The position numbers and the translations under genes were made by a program. From assembly GCA_014896315.1 (NCBI GenBank), contig JADBKP010000001.1, forward strand, positions 1-64,000: DNA of 64,000 nucleotides, read 5' to 3'. The DNA comes from Limnochordales bacterium. GTDB lineage: Bacteria > Bacillota > Limnochordia > Limnochordales > DUMU01. Positions within the stretch are counted from its first letter, which is position 1. Every line of letters begins with the position of its first letter. Under the pieces are notes generated by a model. It was given only the letters and a program-made list of their open reading frames with translations. It searched no databases and was not told where the DNA came from. Below are positions 43,420-53,088 of this stretch, piece by piece.

Positions 43420-44400
43420 CTAAGCTACCAGCGCCGGCGGCAACTCCTCCAGCCGAACCGTGTCTGTCACCACTTTGCCATCTCTGACCAGAAGCAAGCG
43501 AACCGATTCGCCGACCTGCCGCCCGGCCAACCGCCGTCGGATATCGCCGGGAGTTCTAACCGCCGCATCGTCGACGGCAAGGATGAGATCGCCCGGCTGC
43601 ACTCCGGCCCGCCAGGCAGGGCTGTCCGGGTAGACCCGGGTTACGAGGACCCCACGATCTGCCGGCAAACCAAATACCTGTACCCAGACCGGATCGACAA
43701 CATGCGGTTCACCGCTGATACCCAGCCACGGATGTGCCGCTCGACCCCGAGAGAGCAGCTGTTCCACCACGCTACGCACGAGATTGGAGGGGATGGCAAA
43801 CCCAAGCCCCTGCGCAGTCCGCAACATCGCCGTGTTGATCCCGATAACCTCTCCTTCCAGTGTCGCCAGCGGACCGCCGGAGTTGCCGGGGTTGATGGCC
43901 GCATCCGTCTGGAGTAGCCCATCGAGGGGATAACCGGAGGGGGAGATCAGCGACCTATCCCGAGCGCTGATAACACCCATGGTTACCGTTTTCTCAAGTC
44001 CCAGCGGGCTTCCCAGCGCGATCACCACCTTGCCGGGGCGCACCCGATCGGAGTCCCCCAGCCGGGCCGGGTAGAGGCTGACCCGGTCGCCCTGGCCCGC
44101 GCGGATCCGTAGCACCGCCAGATCGTACGCTGTATCCATGCCCACTATCTCGGCTATATAACTGCGGCCATCGGCCAGCGTCACCCGCACTTCTTGAGCT
44201 CCGTTCACCACGTGCGCGTTGGTAACTATGTGTCCTCGCGCATCCCAAACAACTCCGCTACCAAAAGCCTCTCCCCGGTGTATCCCGGCAGGGGTGCGTG
44301 CCAGAACCGAGACGCTAACGTGCACCAGTGACTTGCCCACCTCGTCGGCAGCGGCTTCGATCGCTGCCGAAAACGGGTCGTGGCGCTGCAAAGTGCTCAT
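43420..44400 (-). CDS. HtrA/DegP-family serine protease with PDZ domain
   Basis: A 326-residue trypsin-like protease. The triad is His63 (VTNAHVV), Asp93 (AYDLAVL) and Ser174 (NPGNSGGPL). A PDZ domain covers about 225-318, with RAGVQPGDLILAVDD. Most bacillary HtrA proteins have a membrane anchor; here the chain starts STLQRHDPFSAAIEAAADEV with no signal or anchor, so it should be cytoplasmic unless an upstream start was lost. GAGGAGGG precedes the ATG. It has its own strong promoter. Confidence 0.92.
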   Translation of the reverse strand: MSTLQRHDPFSAAIEAAADEVGKSLVHVSVSVLARTPAGIHRGEAFGSGVVWDARGHIVTNAHVVNGAQEVRVTLADGRSYIAEIVGMDTAYDLAVLRIRAGQGDRVSLYPARLGDSDRVRPGKVVIALGSPLGLEKTVTMGVISARDRSLISPSGYPLDGLLQTDAAINPGNSGGPLATLEGEVIGINTAMLRTAQGLGFAIPSNLVRSVVEQLLSRGRAAHPWLGISGEPHVVDPVWVQVFGLPADRGVLVTRVYPDSPAWRAGVQPGDLILAVDDAAVRTPGDIRRRLAGRQVGESVRLLLVRDGKVVTDTVRLEELPPALVA

Positions 44401-44474
44401 CCTGCTCCCTCCTCGGTGCTTGCCAGGCCTTCTCCGGGCAACCCTAATTGACTATTCCTGATGTTTCTCCCCGC

Positions 44475-44503
44475 ATTATACCCGTGGGGGTATTCCCGGT
44501 CAA
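44475..44503 (-). promoter_or_regulatory. Sigma-A promoter of the HtrA gene
   Basis: Minus strand: TTGACC at 44503-44498, a 17-base spacer, then a perfect TATAAT at 44480-44475. It is the best promoter in the window after the rRNA-type one and lies about 75 bases upstream of the start codon. Confidence 0.75.
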
Positions 44504-44677
44504 TAGGAAGTCACGCTTCTCTTCAGCTGCCTCTCGATTCTGGCTACCGATTGGCTAAGCTTGCCTGCCAAGAAAGGAAAGGGCGCAAATGAGGCGAATA
44601 TGTAATTCGGTTAACCATAAATCAAAAAATGGGGTAACCTACCCACACTGCTGCAAGCGGGCCTGGCGCAGGCCTTT

Positions 44678-45112
44678 GGATCTAAGGAGGAATCTACATA
44701 TGCCTTTAGTTACCAAAGGCAGCCACCAGTACGTGGTGCGGTCTAACGGAAAGGCCAGCGGCTCCTGGGATTCACTTTCCAGACCACAGGTGCGCGATGG
44801 GGCCGAAGGCAAGCTTCCCGTGGACGCCGTCTGACTCCAGCAACTCCAAGCCACACGGGGGCTGGAATCACTGGCCGATTGGTTGCTGCCTGTGGGACTG
44901 TGGCTTGGCCGTACGATAACAACACAGGATGGTAACTCCGTCGAGATCGGTCGATATCCCCTGGACGGACAGCTGCACACGCGCTGGTACTCGATTCCTG
45001 GTTCCGTTCCGGATTTCTCATCTCGCTGCCGCAGGCTGGCCAATACGAATTGGTAATGAAAGGAGGTGAAGTGAAAGTACAAGAGGCCTGGTTGATTCCG
45101 CTAGGTAACTGA
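44678..45112 (+). pseudogene. Decayed DUF4855 paralogue (C-terminal part)
   Basis: In shifting frames this stretch encodes EESTYAFSYQRQPPVRGAV, LADWLLPVGLWLGRT, then ITTQDGNSVEIGRYPLDGQL and HTRWYSIPG, and finally QAGQYELVMKGGEVKVQEAW. Each matches, in the same order, the intact DUF4855 protein downstream (for example EETYAFARNHYVPRSF, ITTQDGDSVEIGRYPLDGEL). Frameshifts and deletions separate the blocks and the N-terminal half is absent. It lies just upstream of the first binding-protein gene, so the gene plus binding-protein unit was probably duplicated once. Confidence 0.8.
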
Positions 45113-45171
45113 GGGGCATGGGTAGAGTCCGAAGCTCTCAAGCGAAACTTCTGTGGAGGAGGAGGGCACCC

Positions 45172-46455
45172 GTGTTAAGTGCTATGCTGGAAAAGCTGCC
45201 AGGCCGGTCAACCCCGGTTGAGGTAATGTTTGTGCTGCTCGTCTTCTCCTTGTCTTGGCTTCTCGTGGCGTTCCCCGCGGCGGCTGCCACCACGCTCACG
45301 GTCTGGCTAGCCGACTATACGGATCTGGTGGAAAAGGAGATCATACCGGCCTTCGAAAGGCAACATCCGGGAGTCAAGGTAACGGTCACCCGCGTACCTT
45401 GGAGCCAGTTGGATGCCAAACTTGCCGCTGCTTTTGCAGGTGGGGCGGCGCCTGACATCTTCCAAGCGGGAGCGGAGTACCGGGCTGTCGTTGCCGAGCA
45501 GGGACTAGGCCGGCCGATCGACGATCTGGTGGCATCCTGGCCCGACAAGCAGGCCTTCTTCCCGGGAACCTGGGCGGCTGTAGTCTGGCGGGGCAAGACT
45601 TACGGTGTTCCCTACTTGACCTCACCTCGTACAATTCTTTACCGTACCGACATATTCGAAGAAGCGGGTCTCGATCCCAATAACCCGCCGTTGACATGGG
45701 AAGGTTTGTTAACGACCGCGCTCAAACTGAACCGTCAGAACGCGGAAGGTAAGTTTAGCCGGGTCGGGATCATCTCCCGTCCGCATTCCTTCCATTTCGT
45801 TTTGCCCTTCTTCTTACAAAACGGAGTACAGATGGTGTCGGATGATGGGCGTCGAGCGACGTTTTCCACTCCGGCAGGAGTCGAGGCAATCGAGTATGTC
45901 CTCAACCTCGAACGGAAAGTGAGTCCCCCCGAGCGGATGGCCATAGCCCAGACTGACGATGTTGAGAACCTCCTGACGGGTGCAGCGGCCATGATGTACG
46001 GCAATGCGGGAATCTTCCGCGTGGCTGAGTCTCGGAGTGCGGGATTGGCCAGGTTCATCGGTATCTCGCCACCTCTCAAACGGGTCCAGCAGGCTGGAGT
46101 GACCTATACAGACTGGTGGGTGATCTCCAGCACCACCCGGCATGTGGAGCTCGCCTGGGAACTGGTGAAGCTGCTCAGCACTCCAGAAAACGTCAGACGG
46201 TACAATGAGCACTTCAATTCCATTCCTCCCCGTCAGGATGCACTCAATCAAACATACATATCTGCCAATCCCCATGTCGTGCAGATGATACAGAAGGTTA
46301 TGCCGTTTGTTCAACCATACTTCTCCAGCATTTATGCCAATCGCATGAGAGATATGGTTACCCAGTACATCATTAAAGCGAGAAACGGTGAACTCACGGT
46401 CACCGAGGCTCTTGCCGAGGCTGCCCGTCAGTATGAACTCCTCTTTAAGCAGTAA
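45172..46455 (+). CDS. Sugar ABC transporter solute-binding protein (first of three)
   Basis: A 427-residue periplasmic binding protein of the family-1 (MalE-like) type. The signal peptide covers about residues 1-39 and ends in AAA, with no lipobox Cys. The body shows FERQHPGVKVTVTRVPWSQL, the GGAAPDIFQAG hinge, KTYGVPYLTSPRTILYRTDI and, late, DWWVISSTTRHVELAWELVK. GTG 45172 follows GGAGGAGG at about 6 bases. The next gene, also a binding protein, starts 42 bases later. No permease or ATPase genes are nearby. The sugar is unknown. Confidence 0.88.
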   Translation: MLSAMLEKLPGRSTPVEVMFVLLVFSLSWLLVAFPAAAATTLTVWLADYTDLVEKEIIPAFERQHPGVKVTVTRVPWSQLDAKLAAAFAGGAAPDIFQAGAEYRAVVAEQGLGRPIDDLVASWPDKQAFFPGTWAAVVWRGKTYGVPYLTSPRTILYRTDIFEEAGLDPNNPPLTWEGLLTTALKLNRQNAEGKFSRVGIISRPHSFHFVLPFFLQNGVQMVSDDGRRATFSTPAGVEAIEYVLNLERKVSPPERMAIAQTDDVENLLTGAAAMMYGNAGIFRVAESRSAGLARFIGISPPLKRVQQAGVTYTDWWVISSTTRHVELAWELVKLLSTPENVRRYNEHFNSIPPRQDALNQTYISANPHVVQMIQKVMPFVQPYFSSIYANRMRDMVTQYIIKARNGELTVTEALAEAARQYELLFKQ

Positions 46456-46497
46456 GTTGTTGGGTGGAAATTTCACCCGCATCGGAGGTGGAATATC

Positions 46498-47820
46498 ATG
46501 AGAATGAAGCCGATTCTAATTGGCATCTTTGTAGGACTACTAACAATCAGCATCGTGAGCCCGGCCCAAGCTGCCAGGATAAGTGGTAAGATCCAGGTGT
46601 TTGCCACTGCGGAAAGGATCGCAGAACGTAGTAACTACCAGGATACAGTTCTTAAACAGTTTGAAAAGCTCCATCCAGGCGTCACCATAGAGACAATAAG
46701 AACGCCCTGGCCTGAGAACACTCGTTTTCAAGCACTCCTGGTAAGCGGTACACCTCCCGATATCTGGATGTCTGTGGGAATGAAGAGCTCCAACCTATAT
46801 GTAGACCAGGGTGTATGGATGGATCTCACACCTCTGATTACCCGGGACAAGATCGATCTAAGTCAGTATTTCCAGCCCGCCCTGGATGTCACCACCTTTC
46901 GGGGAATGCGGTACGGCTTGCCGATAGTGATGTTCACCGACGCCCTCATCTACAACGTCGATCTTTTCAACGAGGCCGGACTACCGCACCCTCCACATGA
47001 TTACAACGATACCAGTTGGACCTGGGAGAAGTACCTTGAATACAGCAAAAAGTTGACCAGAGACACGAATGGAGACGGTGTCCCCGAAGTCTGGGGTAAC
47101 GACGGGATTGTACCGGCTCATATCCCTACGGTGGCCGCGTCATTTGGTGGCTTTCCCTTCTCACCTGACTTTCGGAAGGCACAGTTCGACTCGCCAGGCA
47201 TCATAAAGGCGTACGAACTGATCCGGGACATGCAGTTCAAATATCACGTAACTCCTACAAACAAAGAACGCACCGCGCTGGGCCTGGGTAGCGTTGCCTT
47301 CGACCGGGGCGTTGTGGGCATGCGCATCGACTTTATCATGCGCGCAGGCGACTACGCTTATAGGAAGGACCTCCACTTCGACCTAGCTGCCAAGCCGCGC
47401 GGTCCAGCTGGCCCTAAGGTACTGCTTTATCTCAATACCCTCAACATACTGGCAAACGCCCCCAACCCCGAAGCCACGTGGGAGCTGGTAAAGTACCTTT
47501 CGCGGCCCGACGTTCTGCCGGGACTGGCGGTGTATGGTTACAACGGAATACCGGCCACCAAGAACGGCGCAGGTCTCTTTGTTGAACATATGAAAAAGAT
47601 ACGGCCTGACGTGGACTGGATCGTTTTCATCAAAGGAGCTCCTTACGCCATGTCCGTCGAGTACTGGCGGCCGAACTACACGGAAATCGACGCCCTTGTC
47701 GCGCAGATGACCAGCCCGATTCTGAACAATGAGAAAGACGTAGCCAGCGGCTTAAAGGAGCTGAACGACCGGGTGCAAGCGATCCTGGACAAGTACTGGG
47801 CGTCCAGGGAGAAGAAGTAA
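46498..47820 (+). CDS. Sugar ABC transporter solute-binding protein (second of three)
   Basis: A 440-residue exported binding protein. The signal peptide is residues 1-25 (SPAQA). Landmarks are KQFEKLHPGVTIETIRTPWP, VSGTPPDIWMSVG, MRYGLPIVMFTDALIYNVDL and, near the end, LNILANAPNPEATWELVKYL. It is only distantly like the first protein, so this is not a recent tandem copy. GGAGGTGG lies 6 bases before the ATG. A GC-rich hairpin after the stop may reduce read-through into the DUF4855 gene. Confidence 0.9.
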   Translation: MRMKPILIGIFVGLLTISIVSPAQAARISGKIQVFATAERIAERSNYQDTVLKQFEKLHPGVTIETIRTPWPENTRFQALLVSGTPPDIWMSVGMKSSNLYVDQGVWMDLTPLITRDKIDLSQYFQPALDVTTFRGMRYGLPIVMFTDALIYNVDLFNEAGLPHPPHDYNDTSWTWEKYLEYSKKLTRDTNGDGVPEVWGNDGIVPAHIPTVAASFGGFPFSPDFRKAQFDSPGIIKAYELIRDMQFKYHVTPTNKERTALGLGSVAFDRGVVGMRIDFIMRAGDYAYRKDLHFDLAAKPRGPAGPKVLLYLNTLNILANAPNPEATWELVKYLSRPDVLPGLAVYGYNGIPATKNGAGLFVEHMKKIRPDVDWIVFIKGAPYAMSVEYWRPNYTEIDALVAQMTSPILNNEKDVASGLKELNDRVQAILDKYWASREKK

Positions 47821-47837
47821 GCGAGCCGTATCGAATA

Positions 47838-47860
47838 GGAGGGGGCGTCGCGCCCCCTCC
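47838..47860 (+). terminator. Hairpin between the second binding protein and the DUF4855 gene
   Basis: Perfect 10-bp arms GGAGGGGGCG and CGCCCCCTCC with a 3-base loop, 17 bases past the stop. No T-run follows, so it may protect the mRNA 3' end or lower downstream expression instead of ending transcription. Confidence 0.45.
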
Positions 47861-47985
47861 GGGCAATGTAAAGTTCACGAGCAGGAGTGCTCTCAAGTGA
47901 AAAGAACTAGTATAACGGTTGACTTACTGCCGCGGTATCCAAGCAGCTACCGGAAATCGCTGGGCAGGAAAAGCTGGTTTGGGGG

Positions 47986-50238
47986 ATGACCGGCCGAATG
48001 CGCAGCATCATCGGGTGCGCCTGCAGGCGGAGAGCCGATGGGGGAATCGTCAGGCCCGCAGTTGTCGCCACTGCCGCGATCACAGGAATATGTTTCCTTA
48101 TGCTTGCAGTGGCTTCCGCTGCCACCCTGCCGGCCGGTTACTGGACTACCGCGGCAGAGACGGTTCTTGTCGCCTATACCAGGGAAAAGAACCTGTCCCC
48201 CGATGAGTTTGTCCCTTTTTTGACCTACGTGGACCGGGAGGGCAGGCCGCGGGCTCCCTTCTTCGACGGTTTCATCATGACCCCCACAATCCAGACATTC
48301 GCTGGGTGGGAGGAGAATCTCTTCCGATCCGGCATCATGCTCTCCGCCGTGGACGAAGCTGCCGGGAGAGTAGCCAGGTTGTTTCCCGGGTTGCCTCCCT
48401 TCCGTGTTTATGTCGCCATTGCCAATCTCGAGGGTGCAACCGGCGAAGAACGCGCACAGAATGCCCGCCATTTCATAGATAACGTCCGCCGCCGGTTTGC
48501 CGCGGCCGGCTACAAGCATATCCAACTTGCAGGGTTTTACTGGCATCAGGAGGGGTTACGTGATCCGGTCAGTTACGAAGCAGCCCGACTGACCGCCGGC
48601 TACCTGCATTCGCTGGCCGGTTCACCTCCACTGGAACAACCCCGGCTACAGCTGCTGTGGATTCCCTACGATTTCGGCCATCCGAACCGCCCGCAGGTAC
48701 GTGACTGGGCTCAGGGTAACCTTCCGCTGGATGCAGTCTGGTTGCAGCCCAATTTCCTCTGGGCCGAACGGAGCGGCTACGATAAGCAAGATCTCGATGA
48801 GACCGCCCGGTTCGCCCAGAGTCAGGGTGTCCCCATCGAGATCGAATTTGACGGCGGCGTTTTCACCACCGGCTGGAAAGCTTCCCGCTACCACCATTAT
48901 CTTGTCTCGGGCCTTACCTACGGGTATATTGCCTTGCCCCTTACCTATTACGAAGGGGCCGGCGCCCTGTTGAGTGCCGCCAGGAGTCCGCTCTCGTTCC
49001 TGCGCCAGCTGTACGAAGAGACTTATGCCTTCGCCCGAAATCACTACGTTCCCCGGTCGTTTATCCTCGGCGGCCGGTGGCTGGGGCCGGGCAGCGAGCA
49101 TTTTGAGGCCGCCCGTTCCCTGCAATTCCTGGCCGATGCCTTTCTGCCCCTGGGGCTCTGGCTTGGCCGCACGGACAAGCCCGAAGCTGTTCAATCCCTG
49201 CGGCTGGTGGAACCAGACCCGAACCAGTCCTATTGGCTGGTGCTGACGTTCCGGGCCGGTGCCAGTCCCGAGTCGCAAGCCGAGGGGGTCATCACCATCA
49301 CCACGCAGGATGGTGACAGCGTTGAGATCGGCCGCTACCCGCTGGACGGAGAACTGCATACGCGCTGGTATACAATCCCCGGTGAGCTGCTTCGCCAGGG
49401 GGTACCCCCCGTCCCCACCTCCCGGCTGGTATACCCGATCCACTTCTCTACCCCGGTTGAACTGCATGCCAGCTGGCTCCGGTCCGATCAGTGGGTCATG
49501 CGCTGGGATGCACAGGCCGCCCGTTTCTGGGACAGTGTGGACCCCGAGGCTTTTGTGGCCCAGGAGGGACGGCTGCTGCCCGGTGTGCGTTTTGATGCCG
49601 CCACCAACCGGGTTCACTGGTCGGGGATGGACGATTCACAACCGTTGCTTGTGAGTATCGAAACTACCAGCGGCTGGTCCCGAGTCTATACGCTGCCACC
49701 AGAGTTGACAGACGGCAGTGGCCAAGGCAGCTTCAGCCTAACCGACCTGCCGGATGACGCCACCGTCACCAGCGTCTATGCCCAACCGGTCCGTCTCCCC
49801 TTCCATACCGTCTTTGGCGCCGAAGGTGACACGGCCGCTCCCTGGCGCAGGCCGGGCATAGCCCTGCAGCCCGGTGAGGCCTGGGCCTTTGCCGGCAAAC
49901 CGGTAGGTGTGACCCGGAAACTGGTAGGACAGCAAGGTCGGATCCTGCTGTCTGCCCCCGCGACCGGTACGCCCTACCGGGTACTGATTCTTTTTGCAGG
50001 AGTGACCGGGAACGTGCGATGGAGTCTGCAGCCGGCGGCAGCACCCACCGGCAAGCAGGATGCACCTGTCTCCAAAGCCCCTCTCGCCTCCGGCCGATTG
50101 AATCCGGCCGACACCGAGCTTTCTCTCCTGCTGTCGGAAGCAGGCAATTACGAACTGATATTGGAAGGAGGGGAGGTCCAACTGCGCGAGGCCTGGTTGT
50201 TTCCTGCAGCTGACCAAGTTGAGCCAGACATTCCTTAA
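47986..50238 (+). CDS. Secreted DUF4855 protein
   Basis: A 750-residue exported protein. After a basic start, a hydrophobic signal (about residues 24-44) ends ASAATLP. About residues 55-380 match DUF4855: VLVAYTREKNLSPDEFVPFL, FFDGFIMTP, VYVAIANLEG, FYWHQEGL, GIPIEIEFDGG-like QGVPIEIEFDGG, then LPLTYYEGAGAL. It is probably a TIM-barrel-like fold of unknown activity. The rest is beta-rich, including ITTQDGDSVEIGRYPLDGEL and a C-terminal domain ending YELILEGGEVQLREAWLFP. ATG 47986 is directly preceded by GGGGG; the in-frame ATG 47998 is equally possible. Neighbours are solute-binding proteins, which suggests work on an extracellular glycan. Confidence 0.8.
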   Translation: MTGRMRSIIGCACRRRADGGIVRPAVVATAAITGICFLMLAVASAATLPAGYWTTAAETVLVAYTREKNLSPDEFVPFLTYVDREGRPRAPFFDGFIMTPTIQTFAGWEENLFRSGIMLSAVDEAAGRVARLFPGLPPFRVYVAIANLEGATGEERAQNARHFIDNVRRRFAAAGYKHIQLAGFYWHQEGLRDPVSYEAARLTAGYLHSLAGSPPLEQPRLQLLWIPYDFGHPNRPQVRDWAQGNLPLDAVWLQPNFLWAERSGYDKQDLDETARFAQSQGVPIEIEFDGGVFTTGWKASRYHHYLVSGLTYGYIALPLTYYEGAGALLSAARSPLSFLRQLYEETYAFARNHYVPRSFILGGRWLGPGSEHFEAARSLQFLADAFLPLGLWLGRTDKPEAVQSLRLVEPDPNQSYWLVLTFRAGASPESQAEGVITITTQDGDSVEIGRYPLDGELHTRWYTIPGELLRQGVPPVPTSRLVYPIHFSTPVELHASWLRSDQWVMRWDAQAARFWDSVDPEAFVAQEGRLLPGVRFDAATNRVHWSGMDDSQPLLVSIETTSGWSRVYTLPPELTDGSGQGSFSLTDLPDDATVTSVYAQPVRLPFHTVFGAEGDTAAPWRRPGIALQPGEAWAFAGKPVGVTRKLVGQQGRILLSAPATGTPYRVLILFAGVTGNVRWSLQPAAAPTGKQDAPVSKAPLASGRLNPADTELSLLLSEAGNYELILEGGEVQLREAWLFPAADQVEPDIP

Positions 50239-50278
50239 CATGGTATTCACAAAATCACGACGCGAGGAGGGCTAACAC

Positions 50279-51580
50279 ATGGTGCATATTAGATTTCGCT
50301 TGTCTGGCAAAGCTGGCACTGCATTGTTTCGTACGGTATCCCTCGCGGTTGCGGCAGTACTGGCCACAGGAATAGCTGCTCCCGGTGGCACAGCCAAGAC
50401 CAGGATAGTCTGGTACAATGTGCCAGGCAACCATAACAGCTACCAGATAACCATAGAATCCATGATGGCTGAGTTCAAGAAGCGGTTTCCCGATGTGGAC
50501 CTAGACGTCCAATATTCGAACTCCAGCTTTGAAAAGGCTTTGATCGCCCTCGCCGGCGGTGCACCGCCTGACATTCTTACCCTCAGTCACCGGAATGCGG
50601 TCGGCGCCATCCTGGACGGACTCTTTGCCCCTGTCGACCTGAGTGTTTTTGGGGCAAACTCGCTGGCCGATCTGGAAAAGCAATTTATTCCCGGTACGCT
50701 GCGGACTATGATTCACAACGGCAAGCTGTACTATATGCCCAGCGAAGTGAGCGTCATCGCTCTCTATTACAACAAGGACATGCTGGAACGCTCTGGTTAT
50801 GCAAAACCGCCAGCAACATGGGAAGAGATGATCGACATCGGGCGGAAAATCCGCAATCGGGACGCAAACGGGGAGTACACCCGCGTAATCATGGGCAATC
50901 CGGACACATGGATCGGCTCTGATTTCTTGTGGCCGACTGTGATGCGTCAAAACGGTGTCGATTGGATTGATAGCCAGGAACGTGCCAATTTCTTGCATCC
51001 GAAGGCGGTGGAGGCACTTACCATCTACAACACTCTTTTTACGGCTGGCATAGTTCCCAACGTGAACGCATACCACTTCTTCAATGATGGTAAGGCCCTG
51101 ACCAAGATAGGTGGTTCGTACGAGATCTTTGATCTTACCCAGAAGAACCTTCCTTTCGAGTTGGCTGCCGCCCCCCTCCCCCGCCTGCAAAACGGCAAGC
51201 GGGTCTCGCTGGCTTACGCGTTTGGAAACTTCGTACTGAGTACGTCGAAGAATCAGAAGCTGGCCTGGGAAGTGATAAAGTTCTTCACAGGGCCAGAGAG
51301 GGCGGCCGCCTGGTTCGAACGAGCCCTCTTCATCCCGTGGCAGGGTAAGTGGTTGAATGACGTGATCGCCCGGTATCCGCTCTACATCCCCTTCATCGCC
51401 GAGTTCAACTATGCGCAGGCCCAGATTCTGCATCCCAACTGGCCTGACATCTCCCGGGCGATCAAAGACGCTCAGAAATCTATCATCGAGGGCAAGCAGA
51501 GCGTAAGCCAGGCACTGGCCGAAGCCAACAGCAAGATTCAAGCGGTGCTTGACAAGGCGGCGGCAACAAGAAAGCGATAA
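50279..51580 (+). CDS. Sugar ABC transporter solute-binding protein (third of three)
   Basis: A 433-residue exported binding protein. The signal peptide is about residues 1-40, with a basic start and APGGTA before the mature KTRIVWYNVPGNHNSY. Landmarks are FKKRFPDVDLDVQYSNSSFE, LAGGAPPDILTLSHRN, KLYYMPSEVSVIALYYNKDM and LAWEVIKFFTGPERAAAW. GAGGAGGG lies 7 bases before the ATG, 40 bases after the DUF4855 stop, so the two are co-transcribed. No lipobox and no transport partner nearby. Confidence 0.9.
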   Translation: MVHIRFRLSGKAGTALFRTVSLAVAAVLATGIAAPGGTAKTRIVWYNVPGNHNSYQITIESMMAEFKKRFPDVDLDVQYSNSSFEKALIALAGGAPPDILTLSHRNAVGAILDGLFAPVDLSVFGANSLADLEKQFIPGTLRTMIHNGKLYYMPSEVSVIALYYNKDMLERSGYAKPPATWEEMIDIGRKIRNRDANGEYTRVIMGNPDTWIGSDFLWPTVMRQNGVDWIDSQERANFLHPKAVEALTIYNTLFTAGIVPNVNAYHFFNDGKALTKIGGSYEIFDLTQKNLPFELAAAPLPRLQNGKRVSLAYAFGNFVLSTSKNQKLAWEVIKFFTGPERAAAWFERALFIPWQGKWLNDVIARYPLYIPFIAEFNYAQAQILHPNWPDISRAIKDAQKSIIEGKQSVSQALAEANSKIQAVLDKAAATRKR

Positions 51581-51611
51581 CGATTGCCACGTTAGAAGCG
51601 GGGCAGCCCGG

Positions 51612-51749
51612 GTGTGGGCAGTGGCCGCCAACCGGGATCTGAAGCACGGCTCTGTGCTCCGTTCAATCGATGAATTGATCACCGAGGTCGAAGCTCACAT
51701 CCGCAACCACCAGGCTAAACTGCAACGGCAGTTGCACCGGCGCGTTTGA
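51612..51749 (+). pseudogene. Possible C-terminal relic of an IS630-type transposase
   Basis: The last 40 codons, including NRDLKHGSVLRSIDELITEV and EAHIRNHQAKLQ, resemble the end of IS630-family transposases, where a G-F/V-x-S-V-x-E-L segment is followed by an AYIxxHN helix. The DDE active-site region is absent and no inverted repeats were found, so this is at most a scar. Confidence 0.3.
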
Positions 51750-51770
51750 AACATGCCGGTGAAGATACAT

Positions 51771-53035
51771 TCAACGTGGTAACTCCCTCAACGCCCGCAG
51801 CAACGCCTCAACCTCTTCCTCCGTGTTGAAGAAGTGGAGTGACGCCCGCAGCGCCCGGGGGTAGGAAATCGATCTGATCAGGATCTTCCTCTCCCGCAGC
51901 AGCCAATTGACCGCCTTCTCCGGTTCGACGCCCTCAAGGGCAAAGGTGACCAGTCCGGCAGAAGCATCCTCAGCCACGGGTGTATATAGCTTCACTCCCG
52001 GCAGGCGCTGCAGCTCCTGCTTGAGGAGAGTAGCCAGGCTCCTGACTCGCTGGAAGACCCAGTCCCAGCTCCATCCCGCCATCCAGTCGATGGCCGCCAC
52101 CAGGGCCGCTTCTGCCGCCACCGGCAACATGGCTACCTCATATCGGCCCGCACCGGGCTTGAAGGTGTAACCTCCTTCCAGATCATGCTCGTCCACAGAT
52201 GCCCAACCGACATGGGCGGGTGCCAGCTTCTCAATCGCCTCCTTGCTCACGTACAGCCCGCCCGTACCGTCGGGACCGAGCAACCACTTCTGTCCCGACA
52301 CGGCATAATACTGAATTCTTAGCTTCTTCACGTCTACCGGGATTGCACCCACCGCCTGGGCCCCGTCGACGAGAACATCCGCCCCCGGCGAGCCGCTATC
52401 TCCGCGATCTCCTCCACCGGCAAACGAGCCCCGGTCGCATAAGAGACGTGGCTGATCGAAATAAGCCTGGTCCGCGGGGTGATGGCGGCAGCCACCGTCC
52501 GTGGATCGAGCGTGCTGCCTGTTTCCGGAACCCAAACGAGCTCGATCCCGTAGAGCCTGCGGTAGTGAAACCAGGGCAGCAGGCCGGAAGTGTGCTCCAG
52601 GCGCGAAACAATGACCTGGTCTCCCGGCCGCCAGCGCAGGCCGCTGGCGACAATGCTGATTCCATGGCTAGCGCTCTGGGTGAGGGCGATCTCCGCCTCG
52701 CTGACGGTCCCAGTATCACCCCCAGCACCGGTTCCGGTCACAATGCCTTTACTGAGAGTCCCTCCCAGGCAGCTGGCCAATCGCTGGCGGGCCTGTGCGA
52801 GAATCCGCTCCATATAGGCTAGAGACGAGGGCAGTGCCGGGCCATCGTCATAGATCCGCCGGCTGGCCGCTGCCTCGGCCTCCTGAGCCGCCCGGGGAGA
52901 CGGCCCGGAGCTACCCGTATTCATATAGATGACCCGCCCCAGGGCGGGAATCTCCTTTCTCAACTGCTCCAGATCGATGCTGCCTCTGCGGGTACCACTA
53001 CCGCACTCGATCATGCCCGCCGCTATTCCGTCCAT
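51771..53035 (-). pseudogene. Class V aminotransferase / cysteine desulfurase-like gene with one frameshift
   Basis: The gene encodes a PLP enzyme of the class V family (isopenicillin-N-epimerase/SufS-like). The first part has RVIYMNTGSSGPSPRAAQEA and WRPGDQVIVSRLEHTSGLLP. It reads to ARRG and then loses frame. The remainder, ADVLVDGAQAVGAIPVDVKK, then SGQKWLLGPDGTGGLY with the PLP lysine, continues one frame away to the normal end. The fault is a single missing base in the C-run at 52382-52386. Everything else looks intact, so it may be a sequencing error or a recent mutation. ATG 53035 has AGGAGG upstream. It follows the MATE gene on the same strand. Confidence 0.8.
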
Positions 53036-53088
53036 ATCGTCCTGGCCTCCTAACCCACCCATTGCGAGCGCGCCACCTTCACCCGTAG

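Noticed and set aside
47947-49617. Long minus-strand frames within the DUF4855 gene
   Set aside because: They are complements of a gene with a signal peptide, conserved blocks and a decayed paralogue in the plus direction.
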